A stretch of DNA of 20,012 nt from positions 1-20,012 of the forward strand of contig CAZPXF010000039.1 of NCBI GenBank assembly GCA_964590945.1, given 5' to 3'. The notes under the pieces are model-generated. The model was not told the DNA's origin, did not search any database, and saw only the letters and a list, made by a program, of their open reading frames with translations. This document shows positions 7,555 through 14,749 of the stretch, piece after piece. Position numbers and translations under genes: made by a program. The DNA comes from CAZPXF01 sp964590945. Lineage in GTDB: Bacteria; Bacillota; Clostridia; Lachnospirales; Lachnospiraceae. How positions within the stretch are numbered: the first letter of the stretch is position 1; every line of letters starts with the position of its first letter.

Positions 7555-10182
7555 ATGGCAAGAAAATGGGTGTATTTGTTCAAAGAAGGTAATGCAAACA
7601 TGCGTGAACTTCTTGGCGGTAAAGGTGCAAACCTTGCAGAGATGACAAGTATTGGACTTCCAGTACCTCAGGGCTTTACGATCACAACAGAGGCTTGTAC
7701 GCAGTACTATGAGGATGGACGTGAGATCAACGATGAGATCCAGGCGCAGATCAATGAGCACATCGTAAAGATGGAAGAGATCACAGGAAAGAAGTTTGGG
7801 GATAAAGAGAATCCGCTTCTTGTTTCCGTTCGTTCCGGAGCAAGAGCTTCTATGCCGGGTATGATGGATACTATTCTGAATCTTGGTCTGAATGAGGAAG
7901 TAGTAGAGGCTATTGCTGCTCAGTCCGGTAATCCGCGTTGGGCCTGGGACTGCTACAGAAGATTTATCCAGATGTACTCTGACGTAGTTATGGAAGTAGG
8001 TAAGAAATACTTCGAGCAGCTCATCGATGCGATGAAAGAGAAGAAGGGAGTTACTTACGACGTAGAGCTTACAGCAGAGGATCTGAAAGAGCTTGCCGGA
8101 CAGTTCAAGGCTGAATACAAGGCGAAGATCGGCGCTGACTTCCCGGAGGATCCGAAGGAACAGCTGATGGGCGCTGTTAAAGCCGTATTCCGTTCGTGGG
8201 ACAACCCGCGCGCGAATGTATATCGTCGTGATAACGACATCCCTTATTCATGGGGAACAGCTGTCAATGTTCAGTCTATGGCATTTGGCAACATGGGTGA
8301 TGACTGTGGTACAGGCGTTGCATTTACACGTGATCCTGCTACAGGAGAGAAGAAACTTATGGGTGAATTCCTGATCAATGCTCAGGGCGAGGATGTTGTT
8401 GCCGGTGTTCGTACGCCTATGCCGATCGCTAAGATGGCTGAAGAGTTCCCGGAAGCATATGAAGAGTTTGTAAATGTTTGCCAGACTCTGGAGGATCATT
8501 ACAGAGATATGCAGGATATGGAGTTCACAGTAGAGCATAAGAAGCTGTACATGCTTCAGACACGTAATGGTAAGAGAACAGCTCAGGCTGCTCTGAAGAT
8601 TGCCTGCGATCTTGTTGACGAGGGAATGAGAACAGAGGAAGAGGCAGTAGCTATGATCGATCCTCGTAACCTTGATACACTTCTCCATCCACAGTTTGAC
8701 GCTGCCGCTCTTAAAGCTGCAACTCCAGTTGGAAAAGGCCTTGGAGCTTCTCCGGGAGCTGCCTGCGGTAAGATCGTATTTACAGCAGATGACGCTGTTG
8801 AGTGGGCTGCAAGAGGAGAGAAGGTTGTACTTGTTCGTCTTGAGACATCCCCGGAGGATATCACAGGTATGAAGAGTGCGGAAGGAATCCTTACCGTTCG
8901 CGGTGGTATGACATCTCATGCTGCAGTAGTTGCCCGTGGTATGGGTGAGTGCTGTGTATCTGGATGCGGCGATATCGCTATGGACGAAGAGAATAAGAAA
9001 TTTACGCTCGCTGGAAAAGAATATCATGAGGGCGATCCAATCTCCATTGATGGTACGACAGGTAATATTTACGACGGAATCATCCCGACAGTAGATGCTA
9101 CGATCGCAGGTGAGTTCGGAAGAATTATGGATTGGGCAGATAAATACAGAACTATGAAAGTTCGTACAAATGCTGATACACCAGAGGATGCTAAGAAGGC
9201 TGTAGAGCTCGGCGCTGAGGGTATCGGACTTTGCCGTACAGAGCATATGTTCTTTGGCGAGGGCAGAATCGATGCATTCCGTGAGATGATCTGCTCCACA
9301 ACAGCAGAGGAGAGAGAAGCTGCACTTGAGAAGGTTCTTCCATATCAGCAGAGCGACTTTGAGGGTCTGTTTGAGGCGCTTGAGGGCAACCCGGTTACAA
9401 TCCGTTTCCTTGATCCGCCGCTTCATGAGTTCGTTCCTACAGAGAAGGAAGACATTGAGAAACTTGCAGCAGCACAGGGCAAATCTGTTGAGGAGATCGA
9501 GACAGTTATCGAGTCTCTCGTTGAATTTAACCCAATGATGGGACATCGCGGATGCCGTCTTGCTGTAACATATCCAGAGATCGCTAAGATGCAGACAACA
9601 GCAGTTATCCGCGCAGCGATCAAGGTTCAGAAAGCTCATCCGGAGTGGACGATCGTACCTGAGATCATGATCCCGCTTATTGGAGATGTCAAAGAGCTTA
9701 AATATGTTAAGAAGTTTGTTGTTGAGACAGCGGACGCTGAGATCGCAGCAGCAGGCGTAGAGCTTAAATATGAGGTTGGTACAATGATCGAGATCCCAAG
9801 AGCTGCCCTTACGGCTGATGAGATCGCGAAAGAAGCAGACTTCTTCTGCTTTGGTACAAACGACCTTACACAGATGACATACGGATTCTCCCGTGATGAC
9901 GCCGGTAAGTTCCTGAACGCTTACTATGATGCGAAGATCCTCGAGAACGATCCATTTGCTAAGCTTGACCAGATAGGCGTTGGTAAGCTTATGGATATGG
10001 CGATCACTCTTGGTAAGCCGGTGAATCCAAATCTTCATGTCGGAATCTGTGGAGAGCACGGTGGAGATCCATCTTCTGTAGAATTCTGCAACAAGATTGG
10101 TCTTAACTATGTATCCTGCTCACCATTCCGTGTGCCGATCGCTCGTCTTGCAGCAGCACAGGCAGCTATCGCTCAGAAATAA
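7555..10182 (+). CDS. ppdK: Pyruvate, phosphate dikinase
   Basis: An 875-residue enzyme that interconverts ATP, phosphate and pyruvate with AMP, pyrophosphate and phosphoenolpyruvate in the cytoplasm, a key step of pyrophosphate-linked glycolysis and gluconeogenesis in clostridia. The N-terminal ATP-grasp domain opens with GGKGANLAEM. The swivelling phosphohistidine domain carries GGMTSHAAVVARGMG with the catalytic histidine at residue 455, the same number as in the well-studied Clostridium symbiosum enzyme. The C-terminal PEP-binding barrel includes GLCRTEHMF and NLHVGICGEHGGDP with its catalytic cysteine. The ATG at 7555 has AGGAGGAG about 8 nt upstream; a GTG at 7489 gives an unrelated leader peptide and is rejected. 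Codon choice is markedly biased (GAG, CTT, GGT, AAG), as expected of a highly expressed gene. Confidence 0.97.
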   Translation: MARKWVYLFKEGNANMRELLGGKGANLAEMTSIGLPVPQGFTITTEACTQYYEDGREINDEIQAQINEHIVKMEEITGKKFGDKENPLLVSVRSGARASMPGMMDTILNLGLNEEVVEAIAAQSGNPRWAWDCYRRFIQMYSDVVMEVGKKYFEQLIDAMKEKKGVTYDVELTAEDLKELAGQFKAEYKAKIGADFPEDPKEQLMGAVKAVFRSWDNPRANVYRRDNDIPYSWGTAVNVQSMAFGNMGDDCGTGVAFTRDPATGEKKLMGEFLINAQGEDVVAGVRTPMPIAKMAEEFPEAYEEFVNVCQTLEDHYRDMQDMEFTVEHKKLYMLQTRNGKRTAQAALKIACDLVDEGMRTEEEAVAMIDPRNLDTLLHPQFDAAALKAATPVGKGLGASPGAACGKIVFTADDAVEWAARGEKVVLVRLETSPEDITGMKSAEGILTVRGGMTSHAAVVARGMGECCVSGCGDIAMDEENKKFTLAGKEYHEGDPISIDGTTGNIYDGIIPTVDATIAGEFGRIMDWADKYRTMKVRTNADTPEDAKKAVELGAEGIGLCRTEHMFFGEGRIDAFREMICSTTAEEREAALEKVLPYQQSDFEGLFEALEGNPVTIRFLDPPLHEFVPTEKEDIEKLAAAQGKSVEEIETVIESLVEFNPMMGHRGCRLAVTYPEIAKMQTTAVIRAAIKVQKAHPEWTIVPEIMIPLIGDVKELKYVKKFVVETADAEIAAAGVELKYEVGTMIEIPRAALTADEIAKEADFFCFGTNDLTQMTYGFSRDDAGKFLNAYYDAKILENDPFAKLDQIGVGKLMDMAITLGKPVNPNLHVGICGEHGGDPSSVEFCNKIGLNYVSCSPFRVPIARLAAAQAAIAQK

Positions 10183-10250
10183 GAGGGATTCCTACCTGTT
10201 GTTAAAGGGCAATACAATTTAGCCAAAAACTTGTCCTGAAACATGAAATA

Positions 10251-10295
10251 AAGACCTTGTACAAGTGGTTTACCACTGTATGAGGTCTTATTTTT
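10251..10295. terminator. Shared terminator between ppdK and the GNAT gene
   Basis: AAGACCT (10251-10257) pairs with AGGTCTT (10283-10289), enclosing an inner stem AGTGGT-TT-ACCACT, followed by ATTTTT on the + strand. On the - strand the hairpin is followed by TATTTCAT, so it may also stop transcripts arriving from the oppositely oriented acetyltransferase gene. It lies 68 nt after the ppdK stop. Confidence 0.8.
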
Positions 10296-10384
10296 CGTCC
10301 AAATTCGTATTTTTATTAAATCCGGCTGTGGAGCGCTTCCTGGAGCCAACCGGCTTCTTCAGGCTATTATGAAACGCAACTGAG

Positions 10385-10924
10385 TTATTCTATGAGTCTC
10401 ATGTCAAATACGCGAGCCATTAGATTCCCGCACCACTGGCTGATCAGACTATGGTATTCATCTGCGGAGATGCTGCCGCCAATCCCCATGACATCATATA
10501 CCACAGTGGCCTCTTTTATTTTGACAGGAAGATCCAAAAAACCGTTCTTCAGATAAAATTCATGTCTGCTGATACGCTGTGCGTAATTCTCAGATTTCGG
10601 ATCAAGCTGCTCCCTGGCAAGGAAGATGCGTTTTCCTGCGTATTCTTTCTTCAATGCGGTCAGAATTTTACTGCCGTATCCACAGCCGCGCTTGTGTTCC
10701 TCGACCGCCAGGAAAAACACATAAGCCATGTCGAGATGGCATATCATATATACAAAGCCTGTGAAGGTATTATTTTCTTTTGCGGCGAGCATCTGTGCCT
10801 TTCCCTGTCTGGATTTCCAGTTCAGCAGGAAATAGGGCGGCCGTTCGTCTGGCGGGAAAGCAGTACGGAAGAGGTTCCTTATTTTTCTATGATCATCTTT
10901 ATTTGGATGCTGTAATATAATCAT
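10385..10924 (-). CDS. GNAT-family N-acetyltransferase
   Basis: A 179-residue acetyltransferase of the GCN5-related fold. The acetyl-CoA pyrophosphate-binding loop is RGCGYGS at residues 79-85 (R/Q-x-x-G-x-G/A pattern), preceded by the beta strand VFFLAVEEHK and followed by a helix ILTALKKEY. A later strand has RHEFYLKNGFLDL, the usual substrate-side motif with the YxxxGF signature. The substrate cannot be told from sequence. AAGGAG on the - strand about 7 nt before the ATG supports the start. It follows the yolD-like gene by 29 nt but has its own promoter, so membership in that operon is doubtful. Confidence 0.88.
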   Translation of the reverse strand: MIILQHPNKDDHRKIRNLFRTAFPPDERPPYFLLNWKSRQGKAQMLAAKENNTFTGFVYMICHLDMAYVFFLAVEEHKRGCGYGSKILTALKKEYAGKRIFLAREQLDPKSENYAQRISRHEFYLKNGFLDLPVKIKEATVVYDVMGIGGSISADEYHSLISQWCGNLMARVFDMRLIE

Positions 10925-10952
10925 CGTTTGCTCCTTGTAAATTATTGTGCCT

Positions 10953-10982
10953 ATTATACATCAGAGCAGGGGTTGATTGCAA
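10953..10982 (-). promoter_or_regulatory. Promoter of the GNAT gene
   Basis: Read on the - strand: TTGCAA (10982-10977), an 18-bp spacer and TATAAT (10958-10953). It overlaps the end of the yolD-like gene and would give a leader of about 22 nt. This lets the acetyltransferase be expressed when the upstream polymerase operon is repressed. Confidence 0.6.
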
Positions 10983-11454
10983 CATTCTGAAATATGCTGC
11001 TTTGAATATCCGCCACATCATCCAGACAGATTGTCGTATCAGCCTGTTTTAGTATGATCTTTCGATTCACCGTGTCCACTGTCTTCACCGTGCCGCTGAT
11101 CTCTGCGAATGAGCCGCCGTCTTTTTTCCTGTCCGGGATGAAGTAAAGTATAGTTACTTCGGGTTTCTCGCCATATTTGCCAGCGGCTGTAACAGCTTCG
11201 ATCAGCAGAGCTGTTTTGGTATCCAGCATATCCTGCTCCTCCGGACTGAGCGTCATGTGCCCGTCTGTGATCCGGGCTGTCTCTTTGATCTCATCGGAAT
11301 AACCAGTCAGCGCATCGTACGGGCTAAACTGGGCGGCCCGGGCCGCCATCGACATCGGTTTATGTTTCTTTGACACAGGCCGTGAGAGATGGATGATATC
11401 GTCATAGCTATGATCACAGGCTTTCTCTGTCCACGTATAAGGTCGGTTGCTCAT
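10954..11454 (-). CDS. YolD-like family protein
   Basis: A 166-residue protein whose central segment, MSMAARAAQFSPYDALTGY (residues about 34-52), is the hallmark of the YolD-like family found next to Y-family polymerases in Firmicutes and their phages and conjugative elements. It is thought to play a UmuD-like partner role, but this is not proven. The second half is beta-rich with a GxVxxVDTVNRKIIL strand pair. The ATG at 11454 overlaps the polymerase stop codon as ATGA, and a long GGAGGTGATT Shine-Dalgarno site lies inside the polymerase's last codons, so the two are translationally coupled. A TTG three codons upstream is too close to that site. Confidence 0.88.
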   Translation of the reverse strand: MSNRPYTWTEKACDHSYDDIIHLSRPVSKKHKPMSMAARAAQFSPYDALTGYSDEIKETARITDGHMTLSPEEQDMLDTKTALLIEAVTAAGKYGEKPEVTILYFIPDRKKDGGSFAEISGTVKTVDTVNRKIILKQADTTICLDDVADIQSSIFQNVAINPCSDV

Positions 11455-13190
11455 GGCGTCCAATCACCTCCATTGTCATTTACACCAATATCGTCGGATT
11501 CATTCCTTTCTTTCGCAGCAGAGCCGGATGCCGTGGATGATACGATATCTTCCTCGCCGCCGCGATGCCCGCCAACCTGCATATTCCGTTCTCTTGCTGT
11601 GGCTCCTTCGGTGAAGCTGAGACCGCGCAGCACAGCATTCTTACCAAATCTGTCCTTGATATTCAGCATGGCGGTCTGCAATCGCCGTTCTCTCTCGATC
11701 TTTTGTTTCTCTTTTTCTTTCTCCTGTTCCATCGCCGCATAGTCGGTAAACAGATCGAGCTGTGTATAAGCCTCTTCTTCCTTCATCTCAGATTCCGGGA
11801 TCACCTCTGTTGCGGCGATGTTGAGCCTGCGGATCAGCAGATCTGTGTCAACCTTTGCATCATAAATACTCAGCGCGCCTTTGATAATCTCGGAACTGGA
11901 GCTGGTGTGCCTGCAGTAGCATTTATCAAAATTATAGCTGCCGTGCGCATGGTTCGGCACAGGACGGCCGTAGTGATCCTTTCCAACTGCACCGTTATAT
12001 ATTTCCCCGGTTGTTCTGTATTTCACTGCACTTCGGTCACGGATCAGGCTGCTGGTATCATATCCGACGCTCACAACGACCTGCGCGCACACCATTCCTT
12101 TCCGCACCAGGTCGAGCGCCACAGAATCTGCCATCTCCATTAAAACTACTCTGGCTTTATCGCACTCATATGGCTCTTTCAGCACCTGCCCACATCCCAT
12201 GCTCTTAGAAGCTGGCGTGTATGCTTTGGCGTCAGCGATCCCACACGGCTCATATCCCCATGCGTGGTCGATCAGCAGTTCTGCGTTGATTCCAAAGAGC
12301 TTATACAGCAGTTCCTCGCCGTTGGGCATTACCTGAACAGAGCTTTCTCCCTTCCGGGGTTTCGCTATCCTGACTTCCACGGGATGCTCCGTCACACTCA
12401 TACGCGCCACGTCACCTACGGTATACATATTGTTGTATTCCAGCTTCTTTGCAGTTCCGGGGCCGATTCGCCAGAAATCTGTGAGCGGCTTATGATTCCA
12501 CAGGATCTGTTTATAAGATTCTTCATCCAGCTCTGCGATCCGCACGCCATCTTTATTGGCTTCCACATGCTTGGCCACGATATCCATCGCTACTTTGGCC
12601 AGGTATAAGTTGCTGCCGATCCCTACTGTGGCTGTGATGCCGGTGGTGTAGAGTACTTCCCGGATCATCGTCATGGCAAGCTCGCGGGCCGTCATCCTGT
12701 ATGTGATCAGATACGGCGTCACGTCCATGAATACCTCGTCAATAGAGTAAACCAGTATATCCTCCGGCGCGATGTATCTCAGGTATATTCCGTAGATATC
12801 GGAGGAGACCTTCATGTAATGCTTCATCCGCGGCGGCGCGACTATATAGGACAGCTCCAGGGATGGATCTGCAGCCAGGGCATTCGCATCATAGGAGGAT
12901 GAAGAGAAGGAAAGAGAATAGTCCCGGTATAATTTACGATATGCTTTCAGGCGCTCTGCATTTATTTCCTTCACTTTTTGTACGACCTCAAACAGTCGCG
13001 GACGGCCTGGCACACCCAGAGCCTTGAGGGAGGGTGACACAGCCAGGCAGATCGTTTTCTCGGTACGGCTCAGGTCGGCCACAACGAGGTTCGTAGTGAG
13101 GGGATCGAGGCGGCGGGCGGCGCACTCAGCGGAAGCATAATAAGATTTAAGGTCGATCGCAATGTAAGTGCGCGGGGGTGATGTTGCCAT
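11451..13190 (-). CDS. Y-family (UmuC/DinB-type) translesion DNA polymerase
   Basis: A 579-residue error-prone polymerase that copies past damaged bases. Catalytic metal ligands are visible: D13 in AIDLKSYYASAE and D151-E152 in VYSIDEVFMD. The helix-hairpin-helix thumb region holds FWRIGPGTAKKL (239-250), and the little-finger domain follows. QLDLF at 477-481 is a classic beta-clamp-binding motif, so the polymerase is recruited by the sliding clamp. A charged coiled coil (about 485-505) and a conserved tail (RFGKNAVLRG, GATARERN, QVGGHRGG) come after it; the last 35 residues are low in complexity. An AAAGGAG site precedes the ATG by 11 nt. This belongs to the UvrX/YqjW-like group paired with YolD. 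Confidence 0.93.
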   Translation of the reverse strand: MATSPPRTYIAIDLKSYYASAECAARRLDPLTTNLVVADLSRTEKTICLAVSPSLKALGVPGRPRLFEVVQKVKEINAERLKAYRKLYRDYSLSFSSSSYDANALAADPSLELSYIVAPPRMKHYMKVSSDIYGIYLRYIAPEDILVYSIDEVFMDVTPYLITYRMTARELAMTMIREVLYTTGITATVGIGSNLYLAKVAMDIVAKHVEANKDGVRIAELDEESYKQILWNHKPLTDFWRIGPGTAKKLEYNNMYTVGDVARMSVTEHPVEVRIAKPRKGESSVQVMPNGEELLYKLFGINAELLIDHAWGYEPCGIADAKAYTPASKSMGCGQVLKEPYECDKARVVLMEMADSVALDLVRKGMVCAQVVVSVGYDTSSLIRDRSAVKYRTTGEIYNGAVGKDHYGRPVPNHAHGSYNFDKCYCRHTSSSSEIIKGALSIYDAKVDTDLLIRRLNIAATEVIPESEMKEEEAYTQLDLFTDYAAMEQEKEKEKQKIERERRLQTAMLNIKDRFGKNAVLRGLSFTEGATARERNMQVGGHRGGEEDIVSSTASGSAAKERNESDDIGVNDNGGDWTP

Positions 13191-13236
13191 TGCTCTGAGA
13201 ACTCCTTTCTACTGCTGTTAATCATATTACTGCCTG

Positions 13237-13527
13237 TTATCCATCCGCCGTCCGCTCCACAAACCATCGACCGGGTCTGCCCTGAAAACGTCCGTCCGTG
13301 TGTTCAAAGAACAGATGCTTCTGTTGACCGCAGACAACCACAGTGTAGCAATCGCCGGGGATGGATAATCCCATCGTGCCGGCGGGGCGAAAGTCGGTGA
13401 CGGAATCGATCTGAAAGGTTCTGCCGTCCGCCCATGTTATCGTTGTGGGCTGCATATAGCCGGTGGGATCGAATGTTGAGGTGACAGTCACATAGATGCG
13501 TTCTGTTATTTTCTTCTTCGGGATCAT
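13237..13527 (-). CDS. Conserved hypothetical 96-aa protein of the polymerase cassette
   Basis: I recognise no named family. The 96-residue protein is predominantly beta-strand in character: RIYVTVTSTF, TTITWADGRTFQID, VTDFRPAG, CYTVVVCGQQKHLFFE, and a C-terminal GRWFVER. There is no signal peptide, membrane segment or obvious catalytic motif. An AAGGAGG site 6 nt before the ATG makes it a well-supported gene. It sits 29 nt after the repressor gene and 46 nt before the polymerase gene, on the same strand, so it is almost certainly co-transcribed with them. From memory, similar small proteins accompany Y-family polymerases in related Clostridia; a role in the same damage response is inferred from position only. 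Confidence 0.75.
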   Translation of the reverse strand: MIPKKKITERIYVTVTSTFDPTGYMQPTTITWADGRTFQIDSVTDFRPAGTMGLSIPGDCYTVVVCGQQKHLFFEHTDGRFQGRPGRWFVERTADG

Positions 13528-13556
13528 AGGGAACCTCCTTGTGAACGATCTGATGT

Positions 13557-14447
13557 CTAAAGTCTGCGGGATTGCGGCAGCTTCTTTTCAAATTCATCCG
13601 GATGCAGTGAGATGTATTTTTCAACATCTTCCTGCGCAGCGATGTCAGTTTCGTCAATCTTGCCAACAACGCGGCCGATCAGATAAACAGACTCTTCATC
13701 ACAGAATCTCAGCGTCTTATAATTCGGGTTTAAGGAGTGAAGTCCATCCTCTTCGTAGACCTTGATATAAGTTTCATTCCCGATGATAAACGCGCCTGCT
13801 TCTCCGTATGTAAGTTCCGGACCATCCGGCCCGCGCTGTACAAGCACCCGGTCTCTGTTGTGGTACTCTGGCTCCATGCTGTCGCCGTTGACTGTAAAAA
13901 CATAATCAGCGCGGTCGACTTCACTCGATGCATACAGGAAAATGGGCTCTCCTTTATCATCAAATTCGGTGGGATCGCCGATACCTGCAGCGAGGGCGCG
14001 CTCGCAATTGATAAGCTGCCGGATAGCAGGACATCTCTCTGATTCTTCTATCCGGAGCAGTATGTCTGTCATAGATTCCACAGCACACTTATGTCCGTCG
14101 GAGAGCATCTGGAAATGGTCTATAAGAAGCTGCTCTCTGGCTGTGTACCTGATAGTCATATCCTTAATATCGTAAAGCTCATAAAGAGTGATGTGGAGAG
14201 CCTTGCAGATTTCAGGCAGAATATTGACGTCCGGACGCGATCTGCCGGCTTCCCAGTTTGAGACAGCGTTCCCGGAGATGCCGATCTGTTCCGCCAGTGC
14301 CTTCTGCCCCATGCCCATGCGCTCACGGTAATAACGGATGCTGTTACATATGACGGGTAAAGAGGGCTTTTCCACGGGCTTTTTTGTTCTCATGTCTATT
14401 AAGCTGCCGGCGCCTGAGGTGGACCGGTCGAATGTTTTCCTTCCCAT
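13557..14447 (-). CDS. XRE/S24 LexA-like self-cleaving repressor
   Basis: A 296-residue regulator. An XRE helix-turn-helix spans about residues 33-88 (MGQKALAEQIGISGNAVSNWEAGRSRP). The C-terminal half is a LexA/CI-type S24 peptidase: the nucleophile is S190 in GDSMEP, the general base K229 in ETYIKVYEEDG, and A154-G155 in ALAAGIGD is the likely self-cleavage bond. Proteins of this kind are inactivated when RecA filaments form on damaged DNA, releasing their operon. It heads the cassette with the polymerase, which it presumably controls together with itself. AAGGAG lies 7 nt before the ATG. The N-terminal 30 residues are a poorly conserved extension. It is too distinct to be the cell's main LexA. 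Confidence 0.9.
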   Translation of the reverse strand: MGRKTFDRSTSGAGSLIDMRTKKPVEKPSLPVICNSIRYYRERMGMGQKALAEQIGISGNAVSNWEAGRSRPDVNILPEICKALHITLYELYDIKDMTIRYTAREQLLIDHFQMLSDGHKCAVESMTDILLRIEESERCPAIRQLINCERALAAGIGDPTEFDDKGEPIFLYASSEVDRADYVFTVNGDSMEPEYHNRDRVLVQRGPDGPELTYGEAGAFIIGNETYIKVYEEDGLHSLNPNYKTLRFCDEESVYLIGRVVGKIDETDIAAQEDVEKYISLHPDEFEKKLPQSRRL

Positions 14448-14477
14448 AGCGAATCTCCTTTTCTGTTTTATGAAACA

Positions 14478-14506
14478 AGCATATCACAATAAAATGAGAA
14501 ATTCAA
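14478..14506 (-). promoter_or_regulatory. Promoter of the repressor-polymerase operon
   Basis: Read on the - strand: TTGAAT (14506-14501), a 17-bp spacer and TATGCT (14483-14478). An ATCACA/TGTGAT half-site (14483-14488) abuts the -10 box inside the spacer, where a bound repressor would exclude polymerase. The leader to the ATG is about 25 nt. Confidence 0.65.
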
Positions 14507-14518
14507 GAGAAAAAAGAA

Positions 14519-14547
14519 TTGAAATCACAAAAATAATGTGATACTAT
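14519..14547 (+). promoter_or_regulatory. Inverted-repeat operator with a possible rightward promoter
   Basis: ATCACA (14524-14529), a 7-nt AT centre and TGTGAT (14537-14542) form a perfect 6-bp inverted repeat, a likely site for the dimeric XRE/S24 repressor. On the + strand TTGAAA (14519-14524) and TACTAT (14542-14547) are 17 bp apart and enclose the repeat, so it may also silence a weak rightward promoter. It lies about 18 bp upstream of the -35 of the repressor promoter. Operator identity is inferred. Confidence 0.5.
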
Positions 14548-14604
14548 ACTTATATCTCGATTTTCGGAGCGCCGCCACATTATAAGGACAGACGGAGAGC
14601 GAAG

Positions 14605-14634
14605 AACAGAAGGCGGAGCTATCCGTATTCTGTT
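14605..14634 (+). other. Stem-loop upstream of the LuxR-type gene
   Basis: AACAGAA and TTCTGTT pair over 7 bp, a 2-by-2 internal loop follows, then CGGA and TCCG pair around a GCTA loop. No T-run follows, so it is not a simple terminator. It could be an RNA fold in a transcript from the 14519 promoter or a DNA operator with two nested dyads. Confidence 0.35.
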
Positions 14635-14673
14635 TGCAGAGATCGGGTTGAGGTAGCCAGGAGCAGCGGCATG

Positions 14674-14682
14674 TGCTATACT
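14674..14682 (+). promoter_or_regulatory. Extended -10 promoter of the LuxR-type gene
   Basis: TG-C-TATACT is an extended -10 element. The nearest -35-like TTGAGG (14648-14653) is 23 bp upstream, too far for a normal pair. Predicted leader is about 60 nt, with a GAGGTGAG ribosome site at 14736-14743. Confidence 0.45.
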
Positions 14683-14749
14683 TGCGTTATGAGAACATGA
14701 AAATGGAAAGACACAAAGTCGCATATTTATGATACGAGGTGAGACAAGA

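Larger units (their letters stand above)
14448..14749. other. Divergent intergenic control region
   Basis: This 302-nt stretch separates the - strand repressor from the + strand LuxR-type gene. It holds a - strand promoter for the repressor, a possible + strand promoter over an inverted repeat, a stem-loop at 14605-14634, and an extended -10 promoter near the LuxR-type gene. The left 110 nt are very AT-rich, the right half is GC-richer. I see no gene in it that has a ribosome site and recognisable product. Confidence 0.6.

Noticed and set aside
8248..10059. A 603-codon open frame on the - strand inside ppdK
   Set aside because: It is fully antisense to a clearly coding gene, lacks a ribosome site, and its product is rich in Cys, Leu and Ser without family motifs. 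Strong codon bias in ppdK removes stop codons from the opposite strand, which explains it.
10300..10384. Short in-frame remnant after the GNAT stop codon on the - strand
   Set aside because: About fifteen codons are open after two further stops, but the stretch is too short to identify and is probably chance.
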